64,000 bases of DNA from Limosilactobacillus caecicola (lineage in GTDB: Bacteria; Bacillota; Bacilli; Lactobacillales; Lactobacillaceae): assembly GCF_943192935.1 (NCBI RefSeq), contig NZ_CALPCI010000002.1, positions 248,001 to 312,000 of the forward strand, in the 5' to 3' direction. How positions within the stretch are numbered: position 1 is the stretch's first letter; each line of letters starts with the position of its first letter. This document shows positions 42,470-53,149 of this stretch, one piece after another. The notes under the pieces are model-generated. The model was not told the DNA's origin. It worked only from the letters and a program-made list of their open reading frames with translations, and did not search any database. The position numbers and the translations under genes were made by a program.

Positions 42470-45013
42470 TTAATCAATGTCCAGACTCTCTTGTTCAGCT
42501 CCATGTCCTGCGCCTGTTTCCTGGGACATTGATTTATTTGCTGGGGTATCAGCACTGTCATCATCGACCGGTCCCTCAACATTGACAATCTTACGGCGCA
42601 ATTTTACCGGCGTCCCCTGAGTATCGGTATCAATCACGAAGGTCCCATTCGACTTTGCTGTTCCCAAATGATGGTCGTCAACTAGAATGTCCTGGAATTC
42701 GGGACGATCAGTAATCACTTCAAAGGCGCCATGGAAATCTGCTGGATAAGATAAGAAGTCCACAATTTCATGGGGATTTTTCTTGAGCTTATGCAAAACA
42801 AGGACACCACGCCGGGCCCGGCTACCGACTTCTAATTCTTCTGCAGCCATTTCCTTAAAGGCTCCCCGTTGTGTGATGAGCGCCAACCGATCATCATCAT
42901 GAGTCAGAACGAGGTTAACAAGTTCATCATCATCCTTGAGATTAATCGCCCGCACCCCTGCAGTCCGGGTCCCTTGGGTTGGCACTTCAGCAACATCAAA
43001 ACGTAAACCGTAACCCTGTTTGCTAATCGCCGTCAGACTAACATTTTGATCTTGGGGTTCGTAATATTCGACGTTCACGACAGTGACATTGTCATCTTTA
43101 AGTTTCATTGCCACGCTGGCCCGACTCTTGTAGCGAGAGCCCGGCTTTAAGTCAGCTAAAGTCGTCTGCTTAACCTGGCCATCACTGGTAGCCATAATGA
43201 CTGTTCCTGGCAAGTCCAATTTATCAAAAATCAATGCCGAAATGATCTCTTCATCATCAGCTAAACCAATTGATTGTGAAATGTGTTCACCAGTTTCTTT
43301 CCACTTCACATCGGCCAGTTCATGGATTGGGCGGTAAATGACGTGACCAAGGTTGGTAAACATGAACAGGTGACTAAGCGTTGAAGACTGCTGAACCAAT
43401 AATGGGTAATCGTCTTCCCGGAGTCCATTATCGTCAAATGTGGAGGCCTTGAAACTCCGTAAACTGGTCCGTTTGATATAACCGGCATGGGAAACCATCA
43501 CAATCACTTCTTCATCCGGAACAGTAACCTTAGTGTCCACCGTTAACTTTTGAATGTGTTGTTCAATTTGGGTTAACCGATCAGATCCAAATTCCTTATC
43601 AATGGCCTTCAGCTCTTTAACTAATACCCGATTGAGTTCTTGCCGATTATTTAAAATCTTATGATAACCATCAATGGCCTCGTTTAACCGTTTTTGCTCG
43701 TCTTCTAAGTCGGTCACATCGGTATTAGTTAACCGGTACAGTTGCAAGGCGACAATTGCCTCGGCTTGAGGCTGAGTAAATTGGTATTCAGTCATCAAGT
43801 TTTGAGTAGCGTCCTTACGGTTCTTACTTGCCCGAATTGTTTTGATAACTTGATCCAAAATCGAAAGGGCCTTAATTAGCCCTTCGACAATGTGCAGACG
43901 GGTCTGGGCCTTATTGAGATCAAACTCGGTCCGCCGGGTAATAATTTCCTGTTGGAATGCCAGATAGGATTTCAGGTAATGTTTTAAGCCGACTCGCATT
44001 GGCCGTTGCTGGTCAATGGCCACCATGTTGAAGTTATAATTAATTTGCAAATCGGTGTTTTTGAGCAGGTAATTAAGGATCCCCTTCGCATCAGCATTGC
44101 GCTTCAACTCAATCGCAATTCTCAAACCACTCCGGTCAGTTTCATCACGCGCTTCAGAGATTCCTTCAACCTTCTTGTTTAACCGCAAGTCGTTAATCCG
44201 CTTCACTAATTGGGCCTTATTAACTTCATACGGAATTTCGGTGACCGTAATTTGTTGACGACCACCACGAAGGTCTTCGATCGTCGTTTTCGCACGCAAA
44301 ATTACCCGTCCACGGCCTGTTTCGTAGGCTTTCTTAATCCCTTCAACCCCCTGAATAATTCCACCAGTTGGAAAATCAGGGCCTGGGACAAATTTCATCA
44401 GTTCGTCAAGACTGGCTTCCGGATGTTTCATCAGGTAGATCAACGCCTGAATCAATTCCCGCAGGTTGTGTGGCGGAATTTCCGTTGCATAACCTGCTGA
44501 AATCCCAGTGGCTCCATTGACGAACAGGTTTGGGATCCGTGCTGGCAGAACGGTTGGTTCCTTTTCGGTATCGTCAAAGTTCAACGTCATTTCGACGGTG
44601 TCCTTATCAATATCCCGTAACATTAGCCCCGCAATCTTGCTTAACCGAGCTTCGGTGTAGCGCATGGCAGCCGGTGGATCACCATCCATGGAACCGTTAT
44701 TACCGTGCATCTCTACTAGCGGCTCGCGTAATTTCCAATCCTGGCTTAACCGAACGAGCGCTTCGTAAATGGAACTATCACCATGGGGGTGAAAGTTACC
44801 CATGACGTTTCCGACAGACTTGGCTGACTTCCGGAAGCCCTTATCATAGGTGTTACCGTCCTTGTTCATTGCAAACAGAATCCGGCGTTGGACCGGCTTC
44901 AAGCCATCGCGAATATCCGGCAAGGCCCGTTCTTGAATAATTGATTTGGAATAACGACCAAAGCGATCGCCCATTAGTTGTTCCAAAGTCAGTTCTTCGA
45001 TTTTATCGCTCAC
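42470..45013 (-). CDS. parC: DNA topoisomerase IV subunit A
   Basis: Cuts and rejoins both DNA strands to unlink sister chromosomes. 847 residues, full length with a C-terminal beta-pinwheel domain. Catalytic Tyr119 is in RYTEARL; the quinolone-determining loop HPHGDSSIYE (75-84) carries wild-type Ser80 and Glu84. The C-terminal tail is acidic and probably flexible. It follows parE by 21 bases. Confidence 0.96.
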   Translation of the reverse strand: MSDKIEELTLEQLMGDRFGRYSKSIIQERALPDIRDGLKPVQRRILFAMNKDGNTYDKGFRKSAKSVGNVMGNFHPHGDSSIYEALVRLSQDWKLREPLVEMHGNNGSMDGDPPAAMRYTEARLSKIAGLMLRDIDKDTVEMTLNFDDTEKEPTVLPARIPNLFVNGATGISAGYATEIPPHNLRELIQALIYLMKHPEASLDELMKFVPGPDFPTGGIIQGVEGIKKAYETGRGRVILRAKTTIEDLRGGRQQITVTEIPYEVNKAQLVKRINDLRLNKKVEGISEARDETDRSGLRIAIELKRNADAKGILNYLLKNTDLQINYNFNMVAIDQQRPMRVGLKHYLKSYLAFQQEIITRRTEFDLNKAQTRLHIVEGLIKALSILDQVIKTIRASKNRKDATQNLMTEYQFTQPQAEAIVALQLYRLTNTDVTDLEDEQKRLNEAIDGYHKILNNRQELNRVLVKELKAIDKEFGSDRLTQIEQHIQKLTVDTKVTVPDEEVIVMVSHAGYIKRTSLRSFKASTFDDNGLREDDYPLLVQQSSTLSHLFMFTNLGHVIYRPIHELADVKWKETGEHISQSIGLADDEEIISALIFDKLDLPGTVIMATSDGQVKQTTLADLKPGSRYKSRASVAMKLKDDNVTVVNVEYYEPQDQNVSLTAISKQGYGLRFDVAEVPTQGTRTAGVRAINLKDDDELVNLVLTHDDDRLALITQRGAFKEMAAEELEVGSRARRGVLVLHKLKKNPHEIVDFLSYPADFHGAFEVITDRPEFQDILVDDHHLGTAKSNGTFVIDTDTQGTPVKLRRKIVNVEGPVDDDSADTPANKSMSQETGAGHGAEQESLDID

Positions 45014-45034
45014 TTGGCACTATCCTTTCTAAAG

Positions 45035-47053
45035 CTATTGTTGATTCCAAGTTTGAATGGTTGGCGTGGGATTAGATTGCTTTGTTGTCCGCCCTTTATT
45101 TTCAACCAATTCATCTGATTCTTTATCATCAGTCATCGTAAATTGAACATTTTCTTCAATCCATTCCCGACGCGGCTCAACCTTGTTCCCCATTAAAGTG
45201 GTAACTCGTTTTTCAGCTAGTTGGGCATCTTTAATTTGGACCCGGATCAGCGTCCGCGTTTCTGGGTTCATCGTGGTTTCCCATAACTGGTCAGCATTCA
45301 TTTCACCAAGTCCCTTAAAACGTTGGAGCGAGGCTGATTTACCCATTTTCTTCGTTAATTTAGTTAATTCATCGTTTGTCCAAGCATAGGTAATCTTGGT
45401 TTTCGCACCCCGCCCCTGTTGCAAACGGTACAACGGCGGTAAAGCAATGTAGATCTTGCCAGCTTCAATCATTGGTCGCATGTACTTGTAGAAGAACGTT
45501 AACAGGAGGATTTGAATATGGGCACCATCATCGTCGGCATCAGTCATGATAATGATCTTGTCATAATTTGAATCTTCCACATTAAATTCAGAGCCAACCC
45601 CAGCACCCACTGTGTAAATAATGGTGTTCAGTTCTTCGTTTTTCAAAACGTCATCAAGTTTTGCCTTTTCGGTGTTCAACACCTTCCCACGTAATGGCAA
45701 AATTGCCTGGAATTTCCGGTCTCGGCCTTGCTTAGCTGAACCACCTGCTGAATCACCTTCGACCAGGAAGAGTTCATTCTTTTGAGCATTTTTGGATTGG
45801 GCCGGCGTTAACTTACCAGATAGGTTCCGTTCCTTCCGGCTCCGCTTTTTGCCATTCCGCGATAGGTCACGAGCTTTACGAGCAGCTTCGCGCGCTTGAC
45901 GAGCCTTCACTGCTTTACGGATCAGCGTTTGTGCAAAGTCGCCGTTTTCCATTAACGCATAATTAAGCTGTTCACTGACGATACTATCCACAATCTTGCG
46001 GGCTTCCGGAGTTCCCAATTTATCCTTCGTTTGGCCTTCAAATTGCAAAATTCGTTCCGGAATACGGACAGAAACCACTGCTGTCAATCCTTCGCGAACA
46101 TCGCTACCTTCCAAATTCTTATCACGATCTTTTAGCAACCCAGTTTTACGAGCATAATCATTAAAACTCTTGGTCCAAGCGCTACGGAAACCAGCTTCAT
46201 GAGTCCCTCCGTCTGGGGTTCGAACGTTATTAACGAACGACAAGATGTTTTCAGAGTAACCATCGTTATATTGGGCGGCAACCTCCACTTCGACCCCGTC
46301 TTGTTTTCCCGCAAATGACAAAATTTTGCCTAGGGTGTCCTTATCCTCATTTAAGTATTCCACGAAATCTTGAATACCGTTTTCGTATTGGAAGGTTTGC
46401 GTTTGTTCCTGACCAGGACGTTGATCAGTTAAAGTAATTTTCAAGCCCTTCAACAGAAAGGCTGATTCGCGTAACCGTCGCGCAAGGGTATTGTAGTCGT
46501 AAACCGTTGTCGAAAAAATTTGGGGATCCGGTTTAAACGAGACCGTTGTCCCACTCGAATCACGAGTTTTCCCTAATTTTTTTAAGGTGCCAATTGGTTG
46601 ACCACCATTTTCAAACTTTTCTTGATAGCGAACGTGATCCCGCACAATTGTTAACGTTAGGTTAGTTGATAGAGCATTGACTACTGAAGCACCAACCCCG
46701 TGCAGTCCACCGGAAGTTTTGTAACCATCGGCCTGGCCAAATTTCCCACCGGCGTGTAACACCGTCATAATGACTTCAGGGGTTGGTTTCCCACTGGCGT
46801 GCATGCCAACGGGCATCCCCCGACCGTGATCTTGCACGGTAATTGAATTGTCAGCACCGATGGTGACATTGATTTCATCACCGAATCCTGATAGGGCTTC
46901 ATCCACGGAATTATCGACAATTTCGTATACTAAATGATGAAGGCCATATGTATCGGTCGACCCGATATACATCCCCGGCCGTTTCCGCACGGCCTCTAAT
47001 CCCTTCAGGATTTTAATTGAGGATGAATCATATTTATATTCTTCTTTTGCCAC
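45035..47053 (-). CDS. parE: DNA topoisomerase IV subunit B
   Basis: ATPase subunit, 672 residues. The start is GTG 47053, eight bases after AGGAGG; the longer frame to 47125 has no such site. The GHKL motifs are EIVDNSVDEALSG, DHGRGMPVGMH and GGLHGVGASVVNAL; the TOPRIM domain has LVEGDSAGGSAKQG and MTDADDDGAHI. The C-terminal QRFKGLGEMNADQLWETTMNP is typical. Confidence 0.96.
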   Translation of the reverse strand: MAKEEYKYDSSSIKILKGLEAVRKRPGMYIGSTDTYGLHHLVYEIVDNSVDEALSGFGDEINVTIGADNSITVQDHGRGMPVGMHASGKPTPEVIMTVLHAGGKFGQADGYKTSGGLHGVGASVVNALSTNLTLTIVRDHVRYQEKFENGGQPIGTLKKLGKTRDSSGTTVSFKPDPQIFSTTVYDYNTLARRLRESAFLLKGLKITLTDQRPGQEQTQTFQYENGIQDFVEYLNEDKDTLGKILSFAGKQDGVEVEVAAQYNDGYSENILSFVNNVRTPDGGTHEAGFRSAWTKSFNDYARKTGLLKDRDKNLEGSDVREGLTAVVSVRIPERILQFEGQTKDKLGTPEARKIVDSIVSEQLNYALMENGDFAQTLIRKAVKARQAREAARKARDLSRNGKKRSRKERNLSGKLTPAQSKNAQKNELFLVEGDSAGGSAKQGRDRKFQAILPLRGKVLNTEKAKLDDVLKNEELNTIIYTVGAGVGSEFNVEDSNYDKIIIMTDADDDGAHIQILLLTFFYKYMRPMIEAGKIYIALPPLYRLQQGRGAKTKITYAWTNDELTKLTKKMGKSASLQRFKGLGEMNADQLWETTMNPETRTLIRVQIKDAQLAEKRVTTLMGNKVEPRREWIEENVQFTMTDDKESDELVENKGRTTKQSNPTPTIQTWNQQ

Positions 47054-47197
47054 TAACGGGTCCTCCTCACTTTTTTCAAAACTGTATAGCATATCCAGTC
47101 TACTCGAATTATTTAAATGGTGCAAACAAGATTAGAGTAGCCACTCACTAGTAAACCATGCTATGATAACTAAGTTACTTTATGAAGGAGCTTAAAA

Positions 47198-47815
47198 ATG
47201 ATCTATATTATTATGATTGTCATCGCCTATCTATTAGGTTCAATCCCTTCTGGCTTGTGGATTGGAAAATACTTTTATCACCAGGATATCCGCACAGAAG
47301 GAAGTGGTAATATTGGTACCACTAATACCTTTCGGGTACTTGGTGCCAAAGCTGGCGTTGTCGTCCTGGTGTTAGACATATTCAAGGGAACCTTAGCTGC
47401 CAGCCAACCCTACCTATTTCATGTTCACGTCAATCCATTATTAATTGGTTTGTTCGCCTCACTTGGGCATACTTGTTCGATTTTTGATCATTTTCATGGC
47501 GGCAAAGCTGTGGCCACCAGCGCAGGGATTCTCTTGGCATACAACCCCTTACTCTTCGTAGTCGCTGCCAGCATGTTTGTCGGAATGATTCTTTTGACCA
47601 GCATGGTCAGTTGTGCCAGTATCGTTGGTGTCACCACGATTTTCATCATCGCCTTGTGTATACATGACCACATTCTTTCGGTCATTGCCGGGCTCATCAC
47701 GGTATTAATCATCTGGCGACACCGTAGCAATATTCAACGAATTATCCACGGTAATGAGTCAATGGTTTCCTTTGGACTTGGTCATTACCTCCGCGAACGT
47801 AAAAATCATCAATAA
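47198..47815 (+). CDS. plsY: Glycerol-3-phosphate acyltransferase PlsY
   Basis: First acylation of glycerol-3-phosphate from acyl-phosphate in the membrane, linking to the fatty acids made by the fab operon. 205 residues with about five to six helices. The three family motifs are seen: GSIPSGLWIG with SGNIGTTNTFRVLG, then HGGKAVATSAG, and the third near the end. Start with RBS AAGGAG. It diverges from parE, the usual neighbour in Firmicutes. Confidence 0.95.
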   Translation: MIYIIMIVIAYLLGSIPSGLWIGKYFYHQDIRTEGSGNIGTTNTFRVLGAKAGVVVLVLDIFKGTLAASQPYLFHVHVNPLLIGLFASLGHTCSIFDHFHGGKAVATSAGILLAYNPLLFVVAASMFVGMILLTSMVSCASIVGVTTIFIIALCIHDHILSVIAGLITVLIIWRHRSNIQRIIHGNESMVSFGLGHYLRERKNHQ

Positions 47816-47819
47816 TTAC

Positions 47820-47850
47820 AAAGCCTGTCAGGAACTTCCTGACAGGCTTT
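47820..47850. terminator. Terminator between plsY and the epimerase
   Basis: AAAGCCTGTCAGG pairs with CCTGACAGGCTTT around a 5-base loop, between convergent genes. Confidence 0.87.
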
Positions 47851-47854
47851 CTGT

Positions 47855-48733
47855 TTAAAATGGTTGAATTTGAAAATGGTAATTTTCGCTTTTACCTGGT
47901 TGCAAACGATTCATTAACTGTTTGTGAGTCAAATGACCATCACTAGCAATGCCGTCAGCAATTCCCCACCATGGTTCGATACATAAGAGGTTTGCCTCAG
48001 CTGGATATGGCGACCAAATCCCAACCACTGGATTATTCTGAGTCTTAACACGAACCCCATGTTCAGTATCGTCATCAGTAATGGTAAATACTGCCGGCTG
48101 ACCAGCCGTCTTAACGACTAGCGCATCGTGGGCAAATAGTTGATGGGTAAGACGCAATGGGTGGGTCAAGTCAATCATTTGCGGATGTTCGAGATCATTA
48201 TAAGGCCCTTCACCAACCAACGGTATCCTTGCGAATTCCTGTGCTGGTGAGGTTTTGACAATCACGTCTGTAAAACGCCGTTCTTGATTGAGCGGAACAT
48301 TGAACCCGGGATGGGCTCCAATCGCGTAAATCAACGTCTGTTCCTGGCCGGCGTTTGTAACTTGATAAGTCACATTCAGCTTGCCATTTGTAATTTGATA
48401 AGTTACCCGTAAAACAAAATGAAACGGATAGGCGGCTCGTGTCCGCTCATTGTCCCGTAATTGAAGTGTCACTTGATTGGTTGCTTGATCGATTACGGTA
48501 AAGGGTTCATCACGCGCAAAACCATGTTGTGTTTGGTGATAGTTTTTTCCCTGGTATTCATACTGGTCGTCCTTTAGTCGACCAACAAATGGAAAAAGAA
48601 TGGGGGCTTGACGCTTCCAAGATGCCGGATCACCTTGCCATAGATATTCTACTTGGTGCAATTTAATACTGTGTGGTTGTGCCCCTAATTCATCAATTTG
48701 GACTATTAAATCATCATCACTAATTGTTAACAT
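47855..48733 (-). CDS. Aldose 1-epimerase family protein
   Basis: 292 residues, galactose mutarotase-like beta-sandwich of the LacX type. Seen are YLWQGDPASWKRQAPILFPFVGRL near residues 29-48, QHGFARDEPF near 67-76 with catalytic His, IGAHPGFNVPL and CIEPWWGIADG with the Glu base. Such proteins convert alpha and beta sugar anomers; the substrate is not known. It follows xerC and may belong to its transcript. Confidence 0.87.
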   Translation of the reverse strand: MLTISDDDLIVQIDELGAQPHSIKLHQVEYLWQGDPASWKRQAPILFPFVGRLKDDQYEYQGKNYHQTQHGFARDEPFTVIDQATNQVTLQLRDNERTRAAYPFHFVLRVTYQITNGKLNVTYQVTNAGQEQTLIYAIGAHPGFNVPLNQERRFTDVIVKTSPAQEFARIPLVGEGPYNDLEHPQMIDLTHPLRLTHQLFAHDALVVKTAGQPAVFTITDDDTEHGVRVKTQNNPVVGIWSPYPAEANLLCIEPWWGIADGIASDGHLTHKQLMNRLQPGKSENYHFQIQPF

Positions 48734-48763
48734 CTAATCATTCCATTTCACTATCAAATTCTC

Positions 48764-49966
48764 TTATTCTTGATTATCATGCTCTGCTTTAGCCCGCGGG
48801 AATAGTTTCATATACGTTTTTTGCAGGTTTTCTCGCGTCACATGGGTATAAATTTGGGTGGTGGAGAGACTGGAATGACCCAGCAGCTCTTGCACCGAAC
48901 GAATATCCGCACCATTGTTCAACATTGCAGTTGCAAAGGTATGCCGAAGCATGTGCGGATGGATATGCATATTCAAAGAACTCTTTTTAACAACCTGGTT
49001 TAAAACATACTCAATCCCCTCGCTAGTAATTGGTTTACCATAGTGATTGATAAAGACTCGCTCATGTTGAGTATGGTATTTAGCCATAATGGGCTCCCGA
49101 CATTTATTCAGGTACTTCTGGAGGGCATCCTTCGCATACTGACCAAACGGCACGTACCGCTCTTTGTCACCTTTCCCCCGGACCAGGATCATCTGAGTAT
49201 CCCAATCAATTTGCGTAAGGGTCAAATCAGCACACTCACTGACCCGCATCCCCGTGGCATACAGCAGTTCTAATAAGGCCCGATTGCGAAAATCAAGTGG
49301 TTTTCCTTCGCCATCAGCTGCTTTAAAGAGTGCATTCATTTCTGGCTCATAAAAATAACGTGGCAGGTTCCGGACATGGGATTTCATTTTGATTTCTTCA
49401 AATGGGTTTTGTTTGACTAAACCATTCGTCAATAAGAAATTATAAAACGTCCGTAAACTCGCTAATTCGCGGTTAACTGTGGTCCATTGGCGATGTAAAT
49501 CATTCAGGTGGGTCAAATAGGCCTGAATATCCAATTGACCAAGTTTTAACCAGCCAGACCACCGATGGTGTTGATTTAAAAATTGGCGAACCATTTTTAA
49601 ATCATTTTCATAGGCAGTCACGGTAGCGGCCGAGAGTTGTCGTTCAGCCGACAAATAAATTGCAAAAACTCCCGCCAGGTCAAACGGATTATTCACCACA
49701 ATTTGGGAATCCTGCAATAAGGCACCAAGTTCATCCAACGCCGTCACGGTAATGGTTAGTTGCTTTGGTTTAACTTGATTTTGGTTCAAAGTGCTGAGGT
49801 ATGCAGAAAAATCGGCCGAGCGAACCTCCTGCCAACCGGGAAAGCCAGTCTCCGCGAAGTAGCTTTCAAATTGATCACCAGCTGCCAAAACCGTCGTTAA
49901 CGGAAGGCTTAACGTCGTTTGGCGTGATTGCTGGACCAACTGCTTTCGTAATTTTGCTTCCATCAA
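48764..49966 (-). CDS. xerC: Tyrosine recombinase XerC with N-terminal extension
   Basis: Resolves chromosome dimers with XerD at dif. All catalytic residues are seen: Arg241, Lys265, His338, Arg341, His364 and Tyr373. The protein has 400 residues, about 95 more than the usual 295-305; the ordinary core-binding domain begins at about residue 95 (PFDLAGVFAIYLSAERQLS). The extra N-terminal part (residues about 20-90) is full of helices and may be another, decayed SAM-like domain. No ribosome binding site inside favours a shorter start that I could see; the ATG at 49966 is close after topA. Order topA-xerC is usual. Confidence 0.88.
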   Translation of the reverse strand: MMEAKLRKQLVQQSRQTTLSLPLTTVLAAGDQFESYFAETGFPGWQEVRSADFSAYLSTLNQNQVKPKQLTITVTALDELGALLQDSQIVVNNPFDLAGVFAIYLSAERQLSAATVTAYENDLKMVRQFLNQHHRWSGWLKLGQLDIQAYLTHLNDLHRQWTTVNRELASLRTFYNFLLTNGLVKQNPFEEIKMKSHVRNLPRYFYEPEMNALFKAADGEGKPLDFRNRALLELLYATGMRVSECADLTLTQIDWDTQMILVRGKGDKERYVPFGQYAKDALQKYLNKCREPIMAKYHTQHERVFINHYGKPITSEGIEYVLNQVVKKSSLNMHIHPHMLRHTFATAMLNNGADIRSVQELLGHSSLSTTQIYTHVTRENLQKTYMKLFPRAKAEHDNQE

Positions 49967-49980
49967 TCATCACCCGCCAC

Positions 49981-52113
49981 TTATTTCTGGACTTCTTCTT
50001 TATAGTCACCATTCGGACAAACTACTTGTTTGCCCCCCTTAACCTTCTTTTCAACAAGGAAGTGACCATCCTTTGGACAATTCCGGCCAACTGGCTTATC
50101 CCAAGAAACAAAGTCACAATCCGGATAACGTGAGCAACCATAGAAGACCCGGTTTCGTTTGGATTTACGTTCCACAACGGTTCCCTTACCACACTTTGGA
50201 CAAGTAATTCCCGTATCCTTAACAATCGCTTTTGTATTCCGACAAGCTGGAAAACGTGAACAAGCAATAAACTTTCCGTAATGGCCCATCCGAATCACCA
50301 TCGGCGCACCACAAACGTCACAGTTTTCATTAGCCAGTTCGTCCTTCATCTCAATCTTTTGGACTTTTTCTTCAGCCGTCGTGACTTCTTTAGCAAACGG
50401 TTTGTAGAAAGAATCAACGACTTGGACCCACTCTTTTTTACCTTCTTCAACCTTATCAAGGTCCGCTTCAACGTCCGCAGTAAATTTAGCATTCACAATT
50501 TCTGGGAAGTTCTTTTCAATTAAATCATTGACAATTTCCCCCAGTTCAGTTGGTTCAAAATGACGGGAAACGAGGCGAACGTAGTAACGGCGTTGGATCG
50601 TATCCAATGTCGGAGCATAGGTTGACGGCCGTCCCACCCCATTTTCTTCTAGTGTTTTAACCAACGCTGCTTCAGTATACCGAGCTGGTGGTTGGGTAAA
50701 GTGTTGGGCAGGATCATCACTAACCATTTTAACCTGATCCCCAACTTCTAAATTAGGCAGCAAGTTGTCCTTTTCAACACCCCGCTTATAAACTTTGGTA
50801 AAACCAGGGAACTTTACTTTCGACCCGTTAGCGCGGAAGTTGACGTTGTTTTGCGTAATGGTAACCGTCATCGTATCAATCACTTCTGGGGTCATTTGGC
50901 TCGCCACAAACCGGCACCAGATTAAATTGTAGAGTTTATATTGGTCCGGAGTCAGGTATTTTTTCATTGCTGCAGGGGTCCGGAATACTGACGTTGGTCG
51001 AATCGCTTCGTGCGCGTCTTGGGCCCCTTCAGGAAGTTTGCCCTTGATCGGTTTAGTAGCCGCATATTCACCCCCGTAATTTTCATGGATAAATTGGGAG
51101 GCTTCATGCTTGGCAATTCCCGCAATCCGTGTTGAATCGGTCCGCATATAGGTGATTAAACCAACTGCGGCTCCTTCACCGATATTAATCCCTTCATATA
51201 ATTGTTGGGCAGCCATCATCGTCTTCCGGGTCCGGAACTTCAGCCGTCGGTTAGCATCTTGTTGCATAGTCGAAGTCGTGAACGGTGGTTGGGGTTGGCG
51301 ACGACGCTCTTTACGGTCAACGTTATCAATATTGAAAGCCTGCTTTTTATCAAGCTTTTGTAAGACTTTTTGGACAGCATCATTATTTGCCAGGTTCATC
51401 TTCTTGCCATTCTCACCATAGAAACTGGCTTGGAAACGCTCCTTGCCCTTGGCAAATTCGGCATCAATGGTCCAGTACTCCTCTGGCTTAAAGTTACGAA
51501 TTTCCTTTTCTCGTTGAATAATGAGGTTGAGTGCCACAGATTGCACCCGTCCGGCACTCAGGCCCTTCTTGACCTTTTTCCACAATATTGGACTAATGGA
51601 ATACCCCACTAAACGGTCTAGAACTCGCCGAGCCTGTTGAGCATCTACTAAATCCATATTGATTTGACGCGGTTCCTTAAATGCTTCTTTAACCGCATCC
51701 TTCGTGATTTCGTTAAAGGTGACCCGGTTCTTCTCGTTATCGTCCATTTTTAGAAGGTTGGAGACGTGCCAGGCAATCGCTTCCCCTTCACGGTCAGGGT
51801 CAGACGCCAAATAAACGGCCTTAGCATTCTTTGCATCACGCCGCAATTCTTTGATCAAATCACCTTTCCCGCGAATGGAAATATAGTCGGGCTTGTAATC
51901 ATTATCAATTTCAACCCCCATCCGACTCTTTGGTAAATCCCGCACGTGACCTAAACTGGCCACAACCTTATAGGTCCGGCCAAGATATTTACCAATGGTC
52001 TTCGCCTTCGATGGGGATTCGACAATGACGAGCTTCTTTTTATTACGACTCGTAGTCCGTTTCCGGCGTTTGGTGGTTGTTGTTTTAGTTTTACTGGTTG
52101 TTTTAGTTGCCAA
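49981..52113 (-). CDS. topA: DNA topoisomerase I
   Basis: Relaxes negative supercoils. 710 residues: the N-terminal tail is Lys/Thr-rich for about 26 residues, then the TOPRIM domain with Glu32 in VESPSKAK and [12 protein letters not shown]. Active-site Tyr322 is in YMRTDSTR. The C-terminus has zinc ribbons CDVCGAP...CSRFPAC and CPKCGKG...CSRYPDC and a third, incomplete one (CPKDG...CPNG). Transcribed before xerC with a short gap and after dprA. Confidence 0.96.
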   Translation of the reverse strand: MATKTTSKTKTTTTKRRKRTTSRNKKKLVIVESPSKAKTIGKYLGRTYKVVASLGHVRDLPKSRMGVEIDNDYKPDYISIRGKGDLIKELRRDAKNAKAVYLASDPDREGEAIAWHVSNLLKMDDNEKNRVTFNEITKDAVKEAFKEPRQINMDLVDAQQARRVLDRLVGYSISPILWKKVKKGLSAGRVQSVALNLIIQREKEIRNFKPEEYWTIDAEFAKGKERFQASFYGENGKKMNLANNDAVQKVLQKLDKKQAFNIDNVDRKERRRQPQPPFTTSTMQQDANRRLKFRTRKTMMAAQQLYEGINIGEGAAVGLITYMRTDSTRIAGIAKHEASQFIHENYGGEYAATKPIKGKLPEGAQDAHEAIRPTSVFRTPAAMKKYLTPDQYKLYNLIWCRFVASQMTPEVIDTMTVTITQNNVNFRANGSKVKFPGFTKVYKRGVEKDNLLPNLEVGDQVKMVSDDPAQHFTQPPARYTEAALVKTLEENGVGRPSTYAPTLDTIQRRYYVRLVSRHFEPTELGEIVNDLIEKNFPEIVNAKFTADVEADLDKVEEGKKEWVQVVDSFYKPFAKEVTTAEEKVQKIEMKDELANENCDVCGAPMVIRMGHYGKFIACSRFPACRNTKAIVKDTGITCPKCGKGTVVERKSKRNRVFYGCSRYPDCDFVSWDKPVGRNCPKDGHFLVEKKVKGGKQVVCPNGDYKEEVQK

Positions 52114-52192
52114 AATAGTGGCTCCTCTTTAAATAATTTTTTACTTTAATCTTCATTATTAAGGCAGAAGTACGTCCATGTCAAATAAAAAA

Positions 52193-53095
52193 TTAATTTA
52201 ATGAAGAAATTGAAGTGATTTTGCTGGGTTGGTAGAACCGATTATTCAACTCCCCTAATATATCTTGGGCACTCATCACTGGCCGGGCCCCCACTGCGAT
52301 TAATTCATTACAACCAGTTGATAAATCACTATTAATCGGTCCAGGAATTGCCAGCACATTCCGGTTTTCCTGTAAAGCCAGGTTAGCAGTGATTAAACTA
52401 CCGCTTTTTCGTCGCGCCTCCACTACCAAACATGCCTGGGCTAATCCGGCGATAATGCGGTTACGCTCTACAAAGTGGTGTGGCAACGGGGCCGAATCTA
52501 ACGGATACTCGGATAACAACAAACCATGGCGTTTAATTTGGCGTTGTAAGTGGTCATGTTCAGGTGGGTACACCCGGTTTAAACCGCTGCCGATCACCGC
52601 AATCGTCTTACCATGATTAGCCAATGTAATCTGATGGCTTAGTCCATCTACTCCCCGGGCAAGTCCACTCACCACGGTAATGCGGTGCTGAATAATCGTT
52701 GGTAATAACTGAGTAAGACTTTCACGAGCATACTGCGTCATCTTGCGAGCTCCCACAACCGCTAAACAAGTGGTTGTGAGCAGTGTTAGGTCACCCATAA
52801 AATACATTACTAATGGTGGACAATAAATACTCTTTAATAACTCCGGGTAGGCAGCATCAATAATCGTGATGAACGGCATTTGCCAATTACGTTGAAAGGT
52901 CATTTCTGTCTCTGGGCTAGACCAATTAGTTAAAAATTTCGCCCGGGAACGCGCACTTAGATTTGCTAACTGCGTTAGTGCGGCAATGTCATCAAATTCA
53001 TACCGTTCCGCTGCTACTTGCCAAATTCTTTGTTTCGAGACTAGTCCCAGCCCCGGACAGACATTTAATCTTAATAAAAATTCTTTCGGTTGCAT
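52193..53095 (-). CDS. dprA: DNA processing protein DprA
   Basis: Loads RecA on incoming single-stranded DNA in transformation. 300 residues from ATG 53095 after GGAGGGA; the frame to 53116 is rejected. The Rossmann core carries VVGARKMTQYA, VSGLARGVDGLSH and GSGLNRVYPPEH, followed by EYPLDSAPLPHHFVERNRIIAGLA. A short HTH part is at the N-terminus. No winged-helix C-terminus beyond the core is seen. Other competence genes are not in the window except for the DNA-entry-type nuclease. Confidence 0.94.
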   Translation of the reverse strand: MQPKEFLLRLNVCPGLGLVSKQRIWQVAAERYEFDDIAALTQLANLSARSRAKFLTNWSSPETEMTFQRNWQMPFITIIDAAYPELLKSIYCPPLVMYFMGDLTLLTTTCLAVVGARKMTQYARESLTQLLPTIIQHRITVVSGLARGVDGLSHQITLANHGKTIAVIGSGLNRVYPPEHDHLQRQIKRHGLLLSEYPLDSAPLPHHFVERNRIIAGLAQACLVVEARRKSGSLITANLALQENRNVLAIPGPINSDLSTGCNELIAVGARPVMSAQDILGELNNRFYQPSKITSISSLN

Positions 53096-53149
53096 AAGAA
53101 AAACTCCCTCCATCATTTAAAGACGCAAGGAAGTTGCTTTTGTATTATT

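Noticed and set aside
46132-46314. Small frame inside parE
   Set aside because: Alternate-frame shadow of parE without RBS.
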